Part shown: positions 1 through 5,726 of the stretch, piece after piece | How positions within the stretch are numbered: the stretch's first letter is position 1 | Layout: every line of letters begins with the position of its first letter | Origin: an uncultured Myxococcales bacterium | GTDB lineage: Bacteria > Myxococcota_A > UBA9042 | Reading direction: 5' to 3' | NCBI GenBank assembly: GCA_903917305.1 | Contig: CAIXAA010000802.1 | Coordinates: 1-5,726 of the forward strand | DNA: 5,726 nt | Position numbers and translations under genes: made by a program | Notes under the pieces: model-generated | The model's input: the letters and a program-made list of their open reading frames with translations, nothing else | Database searches by the model: none | What the model was told of the DNA's origin: nothing

Positions 1-121
1 CATCCCGCGTCCTGGCGCGACGTCATGGCGTTGCAGTGCACGCGCCCGGGCAGGCTGCGGCGGCTGCGCGGTCGGGCGGTGGTCAAGCTGCTGGCGGCTG
101 GGGTGAATCGGCTGGCGTGTG
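1..121. other. left-edge stretch with no supportable gene
   Basis: This stretch lies downstream of the minus-strand MFS stop codon. I see no convincing gene, no stem-loop followed by a T-run, and no repeat beyond short GC-rich words. A minus-strand ATG at 26-24 opens a frame (reading MTSRQDAG) that leaves the window. It has no Shine-Dalgarno sequence and only eight visible codons, so I do not call it. The plus-strand frame opening at 25 runs antisense into the MFS gene and is Arg/Pro/Ala-rich, as expected of a shadow frame. Confidence 0.5.
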
Positions 122-1399
122 CTAGTCCACGGTGGAAACGTCCTCGCGCTGGACGACCGGAACGCGAAAGCGCGACGTTGCCAGCCCGCTTGTCGCGGTC
201 CCGACCGCCGCGACCAGCAGCGCGGCGCGCCAGCCGTAGCGCGCAGCCACGCCGCCCCACAGGGCGCTGCCGGCCGTCAAGCTGCCGAAGACGACCATGA
301 GGTAGACGGCCATGGCACGGCCGCGGATCCAAGGCGGCGCGCAGGCTTGCACGTTGGCGTTGCAGGTGGAGAGCAGCATCAGCCAGCCGGCGCCGGCCAG
401 CGCCATGGCGGGGCCGACGACCTCCAAGCGCGGTAGCGCCGCTGCCAGGAACACGCCGCCGCCGTAAAGGAAACTGGCCGCCGACAGCAGGCCGTCCACG
501 CCCAGCCGTTGCCGCAGCGGCGTCATGCCGATGGCGCCGAGCACCGCGCCGATGCCGATGCAACCCAGCAGCGCGCCGTAGCCGGTCGGCCCGGTGTGCA
601 GGCCGAAGCGCGCCATCAGCGGCAGCAGCGTCCACAGCGCGCTGGCAAACAGAAGGAACAGGCCGACGCGCACCAGCACCGAAAGCACACCAGGCGTATC
701 GCGGACATAGCGCAGACCTTGCAGCATGGCGGCGCGCAGCGGCTCTTTCGGGCGCGCGTGCGTGGGCGGGGGCTGGCGCCACGCGGCCAGGACGGCGAGC
801 ACGCCCAGGAAGGACGCGGCATTGCACAGGAACGTCGCTCCCGCACCCGCCGCCGCCACCAGCAGCCCGCCCAGACCTGGACCCACCGCGCGCGCCAGGT
901 TGAAGCCGGCGCTGTTGAGCGCCACGGCCTGCTCAACCTCCTCGCGCGGCACGAGATCGGAGGTCAGCGCCTGCCACGCCGGCGCATTCATCGCGGAGCC
1001 CAGCCCCAGCGAAAACGTCAGCAGCAGGAGCCACGTCGGCGTCATCTGGCCGGAGATCGTGAGGATGCCGAGCAGCACGGCGGCCAGCAGCATCCACAGC
1101 TGCGTGACCAGCAGCAGACGGCGCCGCTCCAGCGCGTCGGCCAGCGCGCCCGCCGGCAGCGCGAGCAGGAAGGTCGGCAGGTGGTTGGCGGTCTGCACCA
1201 GCGCGACCTGCATCGGGGAGTGCGGCGCGAGCGAGGTCATCAGCCAGGCCGCGCCGACATTCTGCATCAGGCTGCCGACATAGGACGCAAACGACGCAAT
1301 CCACAGCCAGCGGAACACCGGCTGGCGCATCGGGGTCCACAGGCTGGTCGGCGGCGGCAGGACAGGGGACATCGGCGCCTCGCGCTCGTCTGTCTTCAT
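122..1399 (-). CDS. MFS exporter, MFS_3 (transmembrane secretion effector / EntS-like) family
   Basis: A 425-aa polytopic inner-membrane protein, probably a proton-driven efflux carrier for a small molecule; the substrate cannot be predicted. The first segment (FRWLWIASFASYVGSLMQNV, residues 29-48) and the following AAWLMTSL are typical of the MFS_3 branch. The loop 2-3 signature is G-A-L-A-D followed by E-R-R-R (residues 84-94). LNSAGFNLARAVGPGLGGLL (161-180) matches the conserved family stretch, and AMLQGLRYVRD (224-234) is the usual central loop. I see about 10-12 hydrophobic segments. Length suits members without a C-terminal extension. The start is uncertain: ATG at 1399 has a weak GGAA 7 nt upstream, and ATG at 1372 (MSPVLPPP) has GAGG 5 nt upstream. 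The open frame continues to 2059, but that part is antisense to the lipoprotein gene. It is divergent from that gene, and no functional link to the carbamoyltransferase is demonstrated. Confidence 0.93.
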   Translation of the reverse strand: MKTDEREAPMSPVLPPPTSLWTPMRQPVFRWLWIASFASYVGSLMQNVGAAWLMTSLAPHSPMQVALVQTANHLPTFLLALPAGALADALERRRLLLVTQLWMLLAAVLLGILTISGQMTPTWLLLLTFSLGLGSAMNAPAWQALTSDLVPREEVEQAVALNSAGFNLARAVGPGLGGLLVAAAGAGATFLCNAASFLGVLAVLAAWRQPPPTHARPKEPLRAAMLQGLRYVRDTPGVLSVLVRVGLFLLFASALWTLLPLMARFGLHTGPTGYGALLGCIGIGAVLGAIGMTPLRQRLGVDGLLSAASFLYGGGVFLAAALPRLEVVGPAMALAGAGWLMLLSTCNANVQACAPPWIRGRAMAVYLMVVFGSLTAGSALWGGVAARYGWRAALLVAAVGTATSGLATSRFRVPVVQREDVSTVD

Positions 1400-1427
1400 C
1401 GTCGCGTTCCGGCGGGCGGACTGCAAC

Positions 1428-1456
1428 TTGCCGGTGGGCGTTGCGGCGCGTAGAAA
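1428..1456 (+). promoter_or_regulatory. candidate sigma-70-type promoter for the lipoprotein gene
   Basis: TTGCCG (1428-1433) and TAGAAA (1451-1456) are separated by 17 bp. Each matches the sigma-70 consensus at four of six positions. Transcription would start near 1463, giving a short leader that carries the strong ribosome binding site. The site lies in the 79-bp spacer between divergent genes, where a promoter is expected. Chance matches are possible and nothing else supports it. Confidence 0.35.
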
Positions 1457-1464
1457 GCGCAGCC

Positions 1465-1472
1465 GGAGGAGG
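1465..1472 (+). promoter_or_regulatory. strong Shine-Dalgarno sequence that fixes the lipoprotein start
   Basis: GGAGGAGG lies 6 nt upstream of the ATG at 1479. This is the best ribosome binding site in the window. It decides for this start over the in-frame TTG at 1428, which would bury the signal peptide behind 17 mostly basic residues. Confidence 0.85.
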
Positions 1473-1478
1473 TTTTCG

Positions 1479-2201
1479 ATGCGATGGCGGCGCTGGGCAG
1501 CTTGGGTGTGGCTGCTGCCGCTGGCTGGCTGCTTCGCGCAGGGCGGCCCCGGCGACGCTTGCCGCAACCGCACCGACTGCCAGGGGCGCCTCGAATGCCA
1601 CGAAGGCTTGTGCAGCGATCCGCTGTTGTGCCGCCCGTCGCCCGAATGCGCGCAGCGCGGGCGCTGCACGACGCTCGGCCGCTCCTGCTCCGTTGGCGAA
1701 GACCGCGACTGCCGCTGGTCCACGCCGTGCGCCAGCGAGGGCTTGTGCAGCGCCCGCAAGCACCGCTGCGTCGCCGCCAAGGCGGAGGACTGCGCCGGCT
1801 CGGACGTGTGCCGCACCTTCGGCCGCTGCTTGCCCGAGAACGGCACGTGCACGTTCGGTGGTCGCTCGCCGACGCGCTGCGGCGATGTCTGCGCCACGTG
1901 GGGACGCTGCGCCATCGACGGCAAGGGTGAGTGCATCACCGGCACGGACGCGGACTGCCGCGCATCGTTTTCCTGTGGCGAATCCGGCTTGTGCACAGCC
2001 AGCGCGGGCGGCTGCATCGCCACGCGCCAGGAGGACTGCCTCGCCGCGCGCCTGTGCAAGTCCGGCGGCGCCTGCTACGCGTGGGACGGCCGCTGCGCGC
2101 CGGAGAACATCGCCGCGCGCGACATGGGCAAGGGGTGGGTCGACTGGGTGGCCGGCTGGTTGCGCCCGGAGGCGGGAGGCAGGCACCGCCGGCGGCGCTG
2201 A
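1479..2201 (+). CDS. cysteine-rich repeat lipoprotein, function unknown
   Basis: A 240-aa predicted secreted lipoprotein. The signal peptide has basic residues, several tryptophans and a clear lipobox (L15-A16-G17-C18). Phe at +2 does not match the classical inner-membrane retention signal, so outer-membrane sorting is likely. The mature part has 28 further cysteines in seven groups of four. The first group (C28, C34, C40, C45) has the form C-x5-DC-x5-C-x4-C. Six tandem modules follow, starting at C51, C78, C105, C134, C160 and C187, mostly C-x5-C-x5-C-x6-C with a 27-residue period. Gly commonly precedes the third Cys and Asp precedes the first Cys of several modules. The even count suggests paired disulfides in the periplasm or outside the cell. 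The tail has a Trp-rich stretch (GWVDWVAGWL, 219-228) and ends in RHRRRR. I recall similar repeats from myxobacterial proteins of unknown role. A metal-binding alternative is possible. The SGNH gene follows 60 bp downstream on the same strand. Confidence 0.85.
   Translation: MRWRRWAAWVWLLPLAGCFAQGGPGDACRNRTDCQGRLECHEGLCSDPLLCRPSPECAQRGRCTTLGRSCSVGEDRDCRWSTPCASEGLCSARKHRCVAAKAEDCAGSDVCRTFGRCLPENGTCTFGGRSPTRCGDVCATWGRCAIDGKGECITGTDADCRASFSCGESGLCTASAGGCIATRQEDCLAARLCKSGGACYAWDGRCAPENIAARDMGKGWVDWVAGWLRPEAGGRHRRRR
1629..2096 (+). repeat. six tandem four-cysteine modules, 27-residue (81-bp) period
   Basis: The repeat is visible at protein level within the lipoprotein, residues 51-206. First-Cys positions are 51, 78, 105, 134, 160 and 187, giving steps of 27, 27, 29, 26 and 27. 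Five modules have Cys steps 6-6-7. The fourth (C134, C138, C144, C152) has 4-6-8, so it lost two residues early and gained one later. The DNA copies have diverged, so this looks like an old, selected duplication and not a recent expansion. Confidence 0.85.
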
Positions 2202-2261
2202 TGCGGCGTCCTCGCGGCGGTCCCCGTTGACCCGGGCCATGTGCCAGTCCAGGATCGCGCC

Positions 2262-3470
2262 ATGACCACACCGGGAACGACCACGGCTCGGACACTCGGC
2301 ACGACGAAGCGCTGGCGCACCTACCTCGTCGTGGCGTCCGTCCTGCTGGGCTGCGGGGCGTGCGAGGCTGCCGCGTCCTGGCTCTACCACACGGGCTGGC
2401 TCGATCCGTTCGTCGTCCGCGTCTATGAGAAGACCGACCCGATGGGGCACTTTCACCGTGATCGGGCGCTCGGCTATCGGCTCTCTCCCGCGCCGGCGCG
2501 CGTCACGATGCTCGCTTCGGACGGGCAGGTGCTGTCGCGTGGTTTGCTGCGCGGCAACAACTTCGGCCTGGCCGATCTGCATGACTTCAAGCTGAAAGGC
2601 GACGACACGGAGCGGCGGTACGCCGTGCTCGGTGACTCCATGACCGCCGGCCGCTTCATCGACCGCAACTGGCCCGAAAGCGCCGAGCCGCGCCTTGCCA
2701 AGCGCAGCGCCGTGCCGATCCGCCTCTACAACATGGGCATCGACGGCGGCGGGCTCGGCAACTGGGCGCACATCGTGGAGAACTTCATTGCTGCCCAGGA
2801 CATGCAGCTCGAAGGGGTCATCTTCGCGGTCGCCACCGACGACCTCGACCGGCCGTTCGTGTGGTGGGACGACACGGTGCACCTCGCGGGCTCGGATCCC
2901 GGCAGCGTGGCGATTCACTACGACACGACGTGGGACCTGCACGTCGACTCGTTTGCCGGGCAGGCGTTCGTCGGATCCTGGATGGGCGTCACGCGGGAAC
3001 ACTACGATGCGTTGCTGCGCGGCGAGTGGCAGCCGGACCTTCCACGCCGTCCGTTGCAGCCCTACCTGGCCAGCCGGCTCTGGCGCGTACTCGCGAACGT
3101 GTGGGTGTCCACCGCGCACGCCTCGACGCCGCCGCCGACGACGCCCCGTGAAGCGGCGCTGCGCAAGGAGCTGCTGGCCGGCCTGCGCCGCACCCTCCAC
3201 GACCGGCACCTGGCGGCGCTGGTGCTGGGCCTCCCGGGCACCGACCTCGAACGGGCACGCGCCTTCGCGGCGGCGATTGGTGCGGACTACCGGGATGGCG
3301 GCGAAGGCAGCGAGCGCGACGGCTACGACGAGGAGCTGAAGATCAAGATCGACCGGCACTGGAACCAGGCGGGCTCCGACCACTTCGCGGCAGCCGCAGC
3401 CGAGCACATCGAGACGTGGCTGGAGGCGCCGCGCGACCCGTCACGGCAGCCTGCCACCGCGCCGCGCTGA
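2262..3470 (+). CDS. membrane-anchored SGNH/GDSL-type hydrolase (SxtL-like role)
   Basis: A 402-aa protein with a short Thr-rich cytoplasmic start, a basic KRWR and one hydrophobic segment (about 21-40), which puts the catalytic domain outside the inner membrane. LLGC at 28-31 could be a poor lipobox. Block I of the SGNH fold is AVLGDSMTAG, with nucleophile Ser126. Block II is probably YNMGIDGGG (156-164). Block V is IDRHWNQAG (363-371), giving Asp364 and His366. Where block III usually has Gly-Asn-Asp, this protein reads Thr-Asp-Asp (192-194), so the oxyanion-hole Asn may be missing. SGNH proteins of this layout act as esterases or O-acyl transferases on glycans and metabolites; sxtL of the saxitoxin cluster is annotated as a GDSL lipase. 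ATG 2262 has AGGA 7 nt upstream; the in-frame GTG at 2241 has no such site. It converges on the carbamoyltransferase gene with a 19-bp gap. Fold confident, reaction unknown. Confidence 0.85.
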   Translation: MTTPGTTTARTLGTTKRWRTYLVVASVLLGCGACEAAASWLYHTGWLDPFVVRVYEKTDPMGHFHRDRALGYRLSPAPARVTMLASDGQVLSRGLLRGNNFGLADLHDFKLKGDDTERRYAVLGDSMTAGRFIDRNWPESAEPRLAKRSAVPIRLYNMGIDGGGLGNWAHIVENFIAAQDMQLEGVIFAVATDDLDRPFVWWDDTVHLAGSDPGSVAIHYDTTWDLHVDSFAGQAFVGSWMGVTREHYDALLRGEWQPDLPRRPLQPYLASRLWRVLANVWVSTAHASTPPPTTPREAALRKELLAGLRRTLHDRHLAALVLGLPGTDLERARAFAAAIGADYRDGGEGSERDGYDEELKIKIDRHWNQAGSDHFAAAAAEHIETWLEAPRDPSRQPATAPR

Positions 3471-3489
3471 CCCGGTCGCAGCCTCATGG

Positions 3490-5181
3490 CTATCCTTTCT
3501 CAAGCTTGTCCACCACGAAGTCGCCCAGCACCAGCGTGTCCATCTCCGTCTTCTGGAAGCACGCCAGCGCGTCTTCGGGCGTGCAGACGATGGGCTCGTT
3601 GTTGTCGTTGAAGGACGTGTTGAGGACCATCGGCACGCCGGTCATGGCGGCAAAGGCCTTGATGAGGCGATAGTAACGGCCGTTGTCCGCTTCCGTCACG
3701 GTCTGCAGGCGGCACGTGCCGTCGACGTGCACGGCGGCGGGGATGCGGTCGCGCTGCCAGGGACGGGCCGCCAGGGCAAACAGCATGTAAGGACTGTCCA
3801 TCTCCGGCTCGAACCAGGCGCCCAGCTCCTCGCGCAGCACACTGGCGCCGTACGGGCGAAAGGCCTCGCGGTGCTTGACCTTGGCGTTCAGGATGTCCTT
3901 CATCTGCGGATGGCGCGCGTCGGCGAGGATGGAGCGGTGCCCCAGCGCGCGCGGTCCGAACTCCATGCGCCCATCGAACCAGCCCACGACCTTGCCAGCC
4001 GCGATGCGCTGCGCGACATGCTCCAGCAATTCAGGCTCTTGCATTTCACGCGCATCGACGTTGCGCGTCGCCAGCACGCGCCGGATGCGGCTGGGCGGGA
4101 ACGAAGGACCAAGGTAGACGTCGCGCAGGACGTGCTTGCGCTCCCCACCCAGCAGCCCGCACCAGGCGTAGAGCGCCGCGCCCATCGCCGTGCCCGCATC
4201 GCCCGCCGCCGGCTGCACGAAGAGCTGCGCGAACGGCGTCTCCGCGAGAATCCTGCTGTTTGCCACGCAGTTCAGGGCCACGCCGCCCGCCAGGCACAGG
4301 TTCGGCACGCCCGTCTGCGCCCAGATGTGGCGCACGATGCTCAGCAGCATCTCCTCGAGCAGCGCCTGCAGGCTGGCCGCCATGTCCTTGTGATGCTGGG
4401 TCAATTCGCTGCCCGGCACCCGCGCCGGGCCGAACATGCGCTCAAAGCGCGAGGTGAACATGCGCCGGCCGTGGCCGAAGCTGAAGAACCGGGGATCGGC
4501 GCGAAAGCTGCCATCTTCGCGCAAGTCCAGCAATGTTCGGAGCTTGCCGAGGTACGCTGGCTGGCCGAAGTCGGACAGCGCCATGACCTTGCCTTCGCCG
4601 CGGTTGGCCTCGAAGCCGAGGTAGGTCGTCAGTGCGGTGTAGACAAGTCCAAGCGAATTCGGGTAGTTCAGCTCGCCGCGCAAGGTGATGCGGTTGCCCT
4701 CGCCGACGCCCCAGGTCGTGGTGGCCCATTCGCCGACGCCGTCGACCGTCAGGATGGCCGCCTGGTCAAAAGGCGAGGCAAGATAAGCGCTTGCGGCGTG
4801 CGTCAGGTGGTGCGGCAGGAACAAGGTCGAACCCGTGTAGCCCAGGTCGATCTTGAGCTTGAGCGGCAGGACCAGCCGCTCCGAGAGCCACGAAGGCATC
4901 GTGCGCACGAACTGCGGAAGCGAAAAGGGAAACGACCGCGCGTGGTCGGTCAGCACGCGCTCGAGCTTCCAGAACGGCTTCTCGTAGAACACGACGTGAT
5001 CGATGTCGAGCATCGTGATGTCGCCGGCTTTCAGGCACGCGTCGATGGCACGCACCGGGAAGGCGGCGCTCGACTTGACGCGGTCGAAGCGCTCCTCCTG
5101 CGCCGCCGACACGACGACGCCATCTTGCACGAGGCAAGCCGCGGAGTCGTGGTAGAAGCCGGAAATACCAAGGATATTCAT
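3490..5181 (-). CDS. O-carbamoyltransferase, NodU/CmcH/TobZ family (SxtI-like)
   Basis: A complete 563-aa cytoplasmic enzyme expected to use carbamoyl phosphate and ATP to make carbamoyl-adenylate, then pass the carbamoyl group to a hydroxyl of a sugar, glycan or secondary metabolite. The N-terminal domain (about 2-350, Kae1/HypF-like) begins MNILGISGFYHDSAACL, with the family His at 11, and has QEERF at 28-32. The metal site is visible as HHLTH (H124, H128), D147 in TVDGVGEW and D328 in AAGDAG. LAGGVALNCVANSRI (298-312) is the nucleotide-site stretch. The C-terminal domain (about 365-545) has DGRMEFGPRALGHRSILADA (403-422), FRPYGASV (441-448), VDGTCRLQTV (486-495) and LNTSFNDNNEPIV (520-532). 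Length is normal and no key residue is missing. ATG 5181 matches the conserved start and lies 4 nt after the stop of the 52-aa gene, suggesting translational coupling. The frame continues upstream to 5241 but overlaps that gene. Substrate unknown. Confidence 0.96.
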   Translation of the reverse strand: MNILGISGFYHDSAACLVQDGVVVSAAQEERFDRVKSSAAFPVRAIDACLKAGDITMLDIDHVVFYEKPFWKLERVLTDHARSFPFSLPQFVRTMPSWLSERLVLPLKLKIDLGYTGSTLFLPHHLTHAASAYLASPFDQAAILTVDGVGEWATTTWGVGEGNRITLRGELNYPNSLGLVYTALTTYLGFEANRGEGKVMALSDFGQPAYLGKLRTLLDLREDGSFRADPRFFSFGHGRRMFTSRFERMFGPARVPGSELTQHHKDMAASLQALLEEMLLSIVRHIWAQTGVPNLCLAGGVALNCVANSRILAETPFAQLFVQPAAGDAGTAMGAALYAWCGLLGGERKHVLRDVYLGPSFPPSRIRRVLATRNVDAREMQEPELLEHVAQRIAAGKVVGWFDGRMEFGPRALGHRSILADARHPQMKDILNAKVKHREAFRPYGASVLREELGAWFEPEMDSPYMLFALAARPWQRDRIPAAVHVDGTCRLQTVTEADNGRYYRLIKAFAAMTGVPMVLNTSFNDNNEPIVCTPEDALACFQKTEMDTLVLGDFVVDKLEKG

Positions 5182-5185
5182 GCGA

Positions 5186-5344
5186 CTACAGCCCGGCGTA
5201 CAGGAAGGTGACGACCGCGCCGGGCCCGACGTAGAAGGCAATCAGCGCCAGCAGCACGAGCAGCAGCAGCACGGGCGCCAGCACATAGGCCTTGCGCCGA
5301 CGCACGAAGTGGACGGCTTCCTTCAAGAGATACCAGAGCTTCAT
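5186..5344 (-). CDS. DUF5989 / SxtK-like small membrane protein
   Basis: A 52-aa protein that starts MKLWYLLKEAVHFVRRRKAY, an amphipathic and strongly basic N-terminus. It has one hydrophobic helix (about 21-40, VLAPVLLLLVLLALIAFYVG) and a short hydrophobic end (VVTFLYAGL). This plan fits the DUF5989 family, and its length is close to my recollection of the SxtK peptide beside the saxitoxin carbamoyltransferase. The basic face should be cytoplasmic, so it could hold the carbamoyltransferase at the membrane; that role is inference. Its stop is 4 nt before the carbamoyltransferase start, and its ATG is 16 nt after the stop of the 78-aa gene. The Shine-Dalgarno sequence is weak (GGATGG, about 9-10 nt upstream), consistent with coupling to the gene before it. 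An in-frame longer start near 5464 would overlap the 78-aa gene and add an Arg-rich tail, so I reject it. Confidence 0.85.
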   Translation of the reverse strand: MKLWYLLKEAVHFVRRRKAYVLAPVLLLLVLLALIAFYVGPGAVVTFLYAGL

Positions 5345-5360
5345 GCGTGCGCGCCATCCA

Positions 5361-5597
5361 TCAGCTTTGCTGCTTCGCGTCCTCCAAGGTCGGCGTGCAG
5401 CCTTGGGCCTCGATCCAATAGCCATCGGCACGCCTGCGGTACGCCGCAAACCTGCGCCGCGCAAACAGCGCCATCGCCAAGCCAGTCAGGCCGATGCCGA
5501 CGACGTAGACCAGCACCAGCCCGACGCGCAGCAGGACGCGCGTGACGGTCGCTGCCACCAGGCGCGTGAAGTCTCTGAGCCGGTCCAGGAATCGCAA
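5361..5597 (-). CDS. small membrane protein, possibly a short SxtJ-family relative
   Basis: A 78-aa protein with an amphipathic basic start (MRFLDRLRDFTRL), one long hydrophobic stretch (about 24-46, containing LVYVVGIGLTGLAMALFA), a very basic segment (RRRFAAYRRR, 47-56), then ADGYWIEA and a polar end. The helix-basic-loop-YWI order resembles how I remember the C-terminal half of SxtJ-family proteins, which are usually about 130 aa with more membrane segments. The match is by eye only. Position also fits: it is first of three tightly spaced minus-strand genes ending in the carbamoyltransferase, with a 16-nt gap to the next. The TTG start at 5597 has GGAGG 6 nt upstream. The frame stays open upstream to the window edge, but that part is Arg-rich, not hydrophobic, and has no ATG, GTG or TTG. 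CDS likely; family assignment tentative. Confidence 0.72.
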   Translation of the reverse strand: MRFLDRLRDFTRLVAATVTRVLLRVGLVLVYVVGIGLTGLAMALFARRRFAAYRRRADGYWIEAQGCTPTLEDAKQQS

Positions 5598-5603
5598 GCC
5601 TTG

Positions 5604-5608
5604 CCTCC
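5604..5608 (-). promoter_or_regulatory. Shine-Dalgarno sequence supporting a TTG start
   Basis: GGAGG on the minus strand lies 6 nt upstream of TTG 5597. No ATG or GTG exists in this frame between here and the window edge, so this site decides the start of the 78-aa membrane protein. Confidence 0.7.
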
Positions 5609-5634
5609 GCGCCGCATCATAGCCGAGCGCGCAA

Positions 5635-5658
5635 CCGCCACACTGCCGGCGTGGACGG
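5635..5658 (-). other. stem-loop upstream of the carbamoylation operon
   Basis: On the minus strand CCG-T-CCACGC, a five-base loop CGGCA, then GTGTGG-CGG fold into a nine-pair stem with one bulged T and one G-U pair. No T-run follows, so it is not a standard intrinsic terminator. It lies between a possible upstream stop codon (5694-5692) and the 78-aa gene. It could end an upstream transcript, sit in the operon leader, or be a chance structure of GC-rich DNA. Confidence 0.3.
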
Positions 5659-5726
5659 CTTTCGCTGCCTTGACCGGTCGGGCGACGGCGGCTAGCGTGG
5701 ACGCACGCGAACCAGGTGACATGACG

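Noticed and set aside
509..1453. 314-codon plus-strand open frame opposite the MFS gene
   Set aside because: It is low-complexity and Arg/Gln/His-rich, exactly antisense to a clear transporter. It is a shadow.
1400..2059. 220-codon N-terminal extension of the MFS exporter
   Set aside because: It is wholly antisense to the spacer and the cysteine-rich lipoprotein gene, is low-complexity and Arg/Gln-rich, and has no counterpart in the MFS family.
1629..2096. EGF-like or ferredoxin-type domains for the cysteine modules
   Set aside because: The spacing C-x5-C-x5-C-x6-C with a 27-residue period fits neither the six-cysteine EGF pattern nor the C-x2-C-x2-C-x3-C iron-sulfur pattern, and the protein is exported.
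933..3407. 824-codon open frame on the minus strand across the lipoprotein and SGNH genes
   Set aside because: It is antisense to two well-supported genes, extends into the MFS gene in another frame, and is Arg/Ala/Pro-rich without domains. Long antisense frames are common in DNA this rich in GC at third codon positions.
3727..5211. 494-codon plus-strand open frame opposite the carbamoyltransferase
   Set aside because: It mirrors the carbamoyltransferase gene, is rich in Arg, Gln, His and Ala, and shows no recognisable motif.
3490..5597. A true saxitoxin or other named toxin pathway
   Set aside because: Only the carbamoylation-type genes are present. No polyketide, amidinotransferase, oxygenase or other tailoring gene is in the window, and NodU-type carbamoyltransferases serve many pathways.
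5616..5621. TATGAT on the minus strand as a -10 element for the carbamoylation operon
   Set aside because: It matches the -10 consensus at five of six positions, but the hexamers 17-18 bp upstream (AGTGTG, CAGTGT) are poor. Transcription would also start on or beside the Shine-Dalgarno sequence of the first gene.

Overview
This is a GC-rich bacterial window with a two-membrane (Gram-negative) character: it encodes a probable outer-membrane lipoprotein and a membrane-anchored SGNH hydrolase. The cysteine repeats of the lipoprotein are of a kind I associate with Myxococcota and related deltaproteobacterial groups, so that is my best guess at the source. The guess rests on recalled repeat style and base composition only. 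There are no RNA genes, insertion sequences, CRISPR arrays or phage-like features.

Layout from left to right. Positions 1-121 hold no gene I can support. A major facilitator superfamily exporter of the MFS_3 type is on the minus strand (122-1399). A 79-bp divergent spacer separates it from a plus-strand cysteine-rich lipoprotein gene (1479-2201), which has a very strong Shine-Dalgarno sequence. An SGNH/GDSL-type hydrolase gene follows 60 bp later on the same strand (2262-3470). It converges, with only 19 bp between stop codons, on a minus-strand operon transcribed from the right edge: a 78-aa small membrane protein with a TTG start (5361-5597), a 52-aa DUF5989/SxtK-like membrane peptide (5186-5344) and a complete 563-aa NodU/CmcH/TobZ-type O-carbamoyltransferase (3490-5181). 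The last 129 bp (5598-5726) hold a hairpin and perhaps the tail of another minus-strand gene.

The main point of interest is the right half. An O-carbamoyltransferase, two tiny membrane proteins and a GDSL/SGNH hydrolase are the same four kinds of gene that sit together as sxtI, sxtJ, sxtK and sxtL in the cyanobacterial saxitoxin cluster (recalled knowledge). No other saxitoxin gene is visible here. The group therefore looks like a portable carbamoylation module: a cytoplasmic ATP-dependent carbamoyltransferase held near the membrane by two small proteins, plus an extracytoplasmic ester hydrolase or transferase that may edit or move the product. The substrate cannot be read from this window. 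The MFS exporter and the disulfide-rich lipoprotein may be unrelated neighbours.
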